DNA from: Candidatus Bathyarchaeota archaeon
Lineage (GTDB): Archaea; Thermoproteota; Bathyarchaeia; Bathyarchaeales; DTEX01
Assembly: GCA_021158305.1 (NCBI GenBank)
Contig: JAGGUU010000099.1
Span: 1-6,264, forward strand
Reading direction: 5' to 3'
Length of the DNA stretch: 6,264 nucleotides
Part shown: positions 4,523-6,264 of the stretch, piece after piece
Layout: each line of letters opens with the position of its first letter
Numbering within the stretch: the stretch's first letter is position 1
Translations under genes and position numbers: made by a program
The notes under the pieces: generated by a model
Database searches by the model: none
Told to the model about the DNA's origin: nothing
Seen by the model: the letters and a program-made list of their open reading frames with translations, nothing else

Positions 4523-6220
4523 CTACCTTCTCAAAAATATTGGATACTTCTTCAACTTCCTCTTATGCTCTAATAACCTTATTATGGCATCAGCTGATAG
4601 AGTGCCCACTACCTCTCCCGTTTCATGATCGATTACCGGTAAGCAGCACATATCGTAGTCATACATTTTATCTAGGGCATCCATCAGGTTTTCCTCAGGA
4701 TCCAAGAATTCTACCTTCCTTACTAGATCTATTAGCTTTGTCCTATCCCACTCTATTGGGGGTACGCTATCTACATCATTTATCGTCACTACTCCTATTA
4801 GTTTTCCATCCTTGCTTGCGATAGGGAATACCGAGAAGGTGTGGTCCTTGAGGAAGTGCTCGCTGAAGAACCTCTTTATGGTCATCTCTGAGCTTAGTAT
4901 GGGAGGAGGTGGTCCCATTAGCTCCTTGACCTTAACCCTCTCTAATTCTTCAATTCTAGCAGATTCTACATACTTCTGATTTTTAGGTAATGAATAGTTT
5001 CCAGTTATCAGGTAGGAAACAGCTGATGCTATTAAGCCGGGTATTATATAGGATTCGGATCCAGTGGTCTCGGCTACGAATGTCACTGAGGCAAGAGGGG
5101 TCTTAAAGGCGGCTGATAAGAAGGAAGACATACCGATGGCAACAAAGAGACTCATGGCATCAGGGTCTAATGCGCTTAATGCTGATCCGAGGGAGGCTCC
5201 GATAACTATAGATGGTATGAAGACCCCCCCTATACCAGCGCTTCCTAGAGTAAGTGCGGTAGCTATCATCTTAAGGATAGCCATTATTAGAAAGAAGTAT
5301 GGGTCTTTAACGCTGAAGGAAGCCCTAACTAAGTCGTAACTGAGGCCTAGAGGGTAAAGTCCACCATAGATCAGTAGGGTGATCAATCCTAGAGCTCCCA
5401 GCGAAGTCCCTCCAACTAAGCCCCTATAGACATATTTCTTCCCTCTACAAATCCTCTCCACGTAATCCATCAACTTCACGAAGAAAATGGCTGCTATTCC
5501 AATCAACAGACCTTCAATGAGACTTAGTGCTATAACATAGAGATCTAGGCCTTTAAATGGCCGAAAATGCCTGAAGAGAGGTTCTGCACCGAGTATAGAT
5601 ACCAATGTGATATAAGACACTACAGAAGATATGAGAGCAGGCACTACTGCTTGATGAGCCATGTCATCCTTATATGGGACCTCTAGCGAGAACATTAGGC
5701 CTGTCAGCGGAGCCTTAAATATTGCTCCAATTCCAGAGGCCGCTCCTGTGAGGAGCAGAATCCTTCCATCCTCCTCGATACCTATCTTAGCAAGGAGCTT
5801 TCTCAGCGCAGCCCCTACTGAGCCACCAATGTGAATGCTAGGTCCCTCCAGACCCGCGCTTCCCTCCATTCCTATAGTCAAGATGGAGGCTATGATCTTT
5901 CCAGGTACATCTTTCAGGGAGAGGTCTCCATCCCTATAATGGTAGGCATCGAGCACCTCTTCGGTTCCGTGGAGGTAGGAGTTTTCAACGAACCTATCTC
6001 TTATCAGACCTGTAAGAGTGAGGCCTACTGTGGGAATCAGTGGTAGGAGCCAGGGATTCCTAAGGACTAGCCCAAAAATATCGTTGAGAATCTCCATTAC
6101 GGCAATCTCGAGTAAGGATACGAATATCCCAGTTAGGAATCCTATTATAGTGGATAGGAGAACCCATTTCACTAGGATGCTGTGAGGTTTACTTGACCTG
6201 AAGAGCCCCCTTAATCTCAT
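4523..6220 (-). CDS. CLC chloride channel/transporter with two CBS domains
   Basis: This is an intact 565-residue integral membrane protein of the CLC family. The transport core (about 17-410) carries multiple hydrophobic helices. The gating-glutamate motif GLEGPSIHIGG is at 123-133 (E125, equivalent to E148 of E. coli ClC-ec1). GAASGIGAIFKAPLTG at 159-174 is the conserved helix pair. The chloride-binding GIGGVFIP is at 329-336, and Y417 is a candidate for the pore Tyr. Two CBS domains follow (about 430-487 and 500-552, the second with VIDHETGEVVGTLSADAII); in this family they bind adenine nucleotides and tune gating. Two pore features are unusual. The internal proton glutamate (E203 of ClC-ec1) is V181 in FSLEV, as in animal chloride channels. 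The GSGIP selectivity loop is replaced by YLHGTEE (82-88). By family knowledge the first suggests passive anion conduction rather than H+ exchange; the ion is inferred, not shown. ATG 6220 is followed by a basic leader; the upstream SD is weak. No gene partner is adjacent. Confidence 0.95.
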   Translation of the reverse strand: MRLRGLFRSSKPHSILVKWVLLSTIIGFLTGIFVSLLEIAVMEILNDIFGLVLRNPWLLPLIPTVGLTLTGLIRDRFVENSYLHGTEEVLDAYHYRDGDLSLKDVPGKIIASILTIGMEGSAGLEGPSIHIGGSVGAALRKLLAKIGIEEDGRILLLTGAASGIGAIFKAPLTGLMFSLEVPYKDDMAHQAVVPALISSVVSYITLVSILGAEPLFRHFRPFKGLDLYVIALSLIEGLLIGIAAIFFVKLMDYVERICRGKKYVYRGLVGGTSLGALGLITLLIYGGLYPLGLSYDLVRASFSVKDPYFFLIMAILKMIATALTLGSAGIGGVFIPSIVIGASLGSALSALDPDAMSLFVAIGMSSFLSAAFKTPLASVTFVAETTGSESYIIPGLIASAVSYLITGNYSLPKNQKYVESARIEELERVKVKELMGPPPPILSSEMTIKRFFSEHFLKDHTFSVFPIASKDGKLIGVVTINDVDSVPPIEWDRTKLIDLVRKVEFLDPEENLMDALDKMYDYDMCCLPVIDHETGEVVGTLSADAIIRLLEHKRKLKKYPIFLRR

Positions 6221-6264
6221 TCCAGCCCACTAAGCTTGAGAAGATACAATTAATACCTTATCCC
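6221..6264 (-). promoter_or_regulatory. Upstream region of the CLC gene
   Basis: On the minus strand, TATTAATTGTAT (6256-6245) is a TATA-like stretch centred about 30 bp before ATG 6220, implying a very short or absent leader. AGTGGG about 6 nt before the ATG is at best a weak ribosome-binding site. The region is cut by the window edge. Confidence 0.35.

Noticed and set aside
4540..6046. Plus-strand open frames inside the CLC gene
   Set aside because: The minus strand encodes an unmistakable CLC protein throughout, and the plus-strand frames show no family motifs.
1..6264. CRISPR array, tRNA or rRNA genes, C/D box RNA
   Set aside because: No regularly spaced repeats, no tRNA-like T-loop/anticodon pattern and no paired C and D boxes were found by eye; an isolated near-C box at 4488 (ATGATGC) has no D box partner.

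Overview
The window looks archaeal. Its start regions carry GGTG-type ribosome-binding sites (before 653 and 1253) and archaeal TATA/BRE boxes (before cysS at 2745). AGG/AGA and ATA codons are heavily used, and the ends of an IS6-like element are present. Protein composition and codon use suggest a thermophile. I cannot place it more precisely; Archaeoglobus/Thermococcus-like flavour on the left and Thermoproteota/Korarchaeota-like flavour on the right are impressions only.

Left part (1-2688): an A/T-rich, decaying accessory segment. On the minus strand, a tiny Phe/Gly/Leu-rich membrane protein gene (interrupted by TAG) overlaps by ATGA a multi-span membrane protein gene with two frameshifts, which runs off the left edge. 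Divergently, a radical SAM gene has lost its middle cluster cysteine, is frameshifted and is cut short. It is followed by the only intact gene of this part, a GT4 (GT-B fold) glycosyltransferase. Four bases later comes the N-terminal stub of a GT2 glycosyltransferase with an in-frame TGA, then the C-terminal remnant of an IS6-like DDE transposase and one terminal inverted repeat ending at 2688.

Right part (2689-6264): a conserved-looking segment with fuller, AGG-rich codon use. A TATA box 14 bp beyond the IS end drives cysS, an intact cysteinyl-tRNA synthetase whose second zinc-ligand cysteine is Asp. After it, the 4185-4522 gap holds a decayed [4Fe-4S] ferredoxin-like sequence on the minus strand, a perfect 17-bp palindrome, and a cluster of GTATGA repeats around a TATA-like box. 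The last gene (minus strand) is an intact CLC chloride channel/transporter with two C-terminal CBS domains. It has the channel-type Val at the internal proton-glutamate position and lacks the GSGIP selectivity signature.

No coherent new multi-gene system is visible. The most notable signals are the sharp boundary between decayed and intact DNA at an IS end, the altered zinc site of CysRS, the unusual CLC pore residues, and the operator-like repeats in the 4300-4490 gap.
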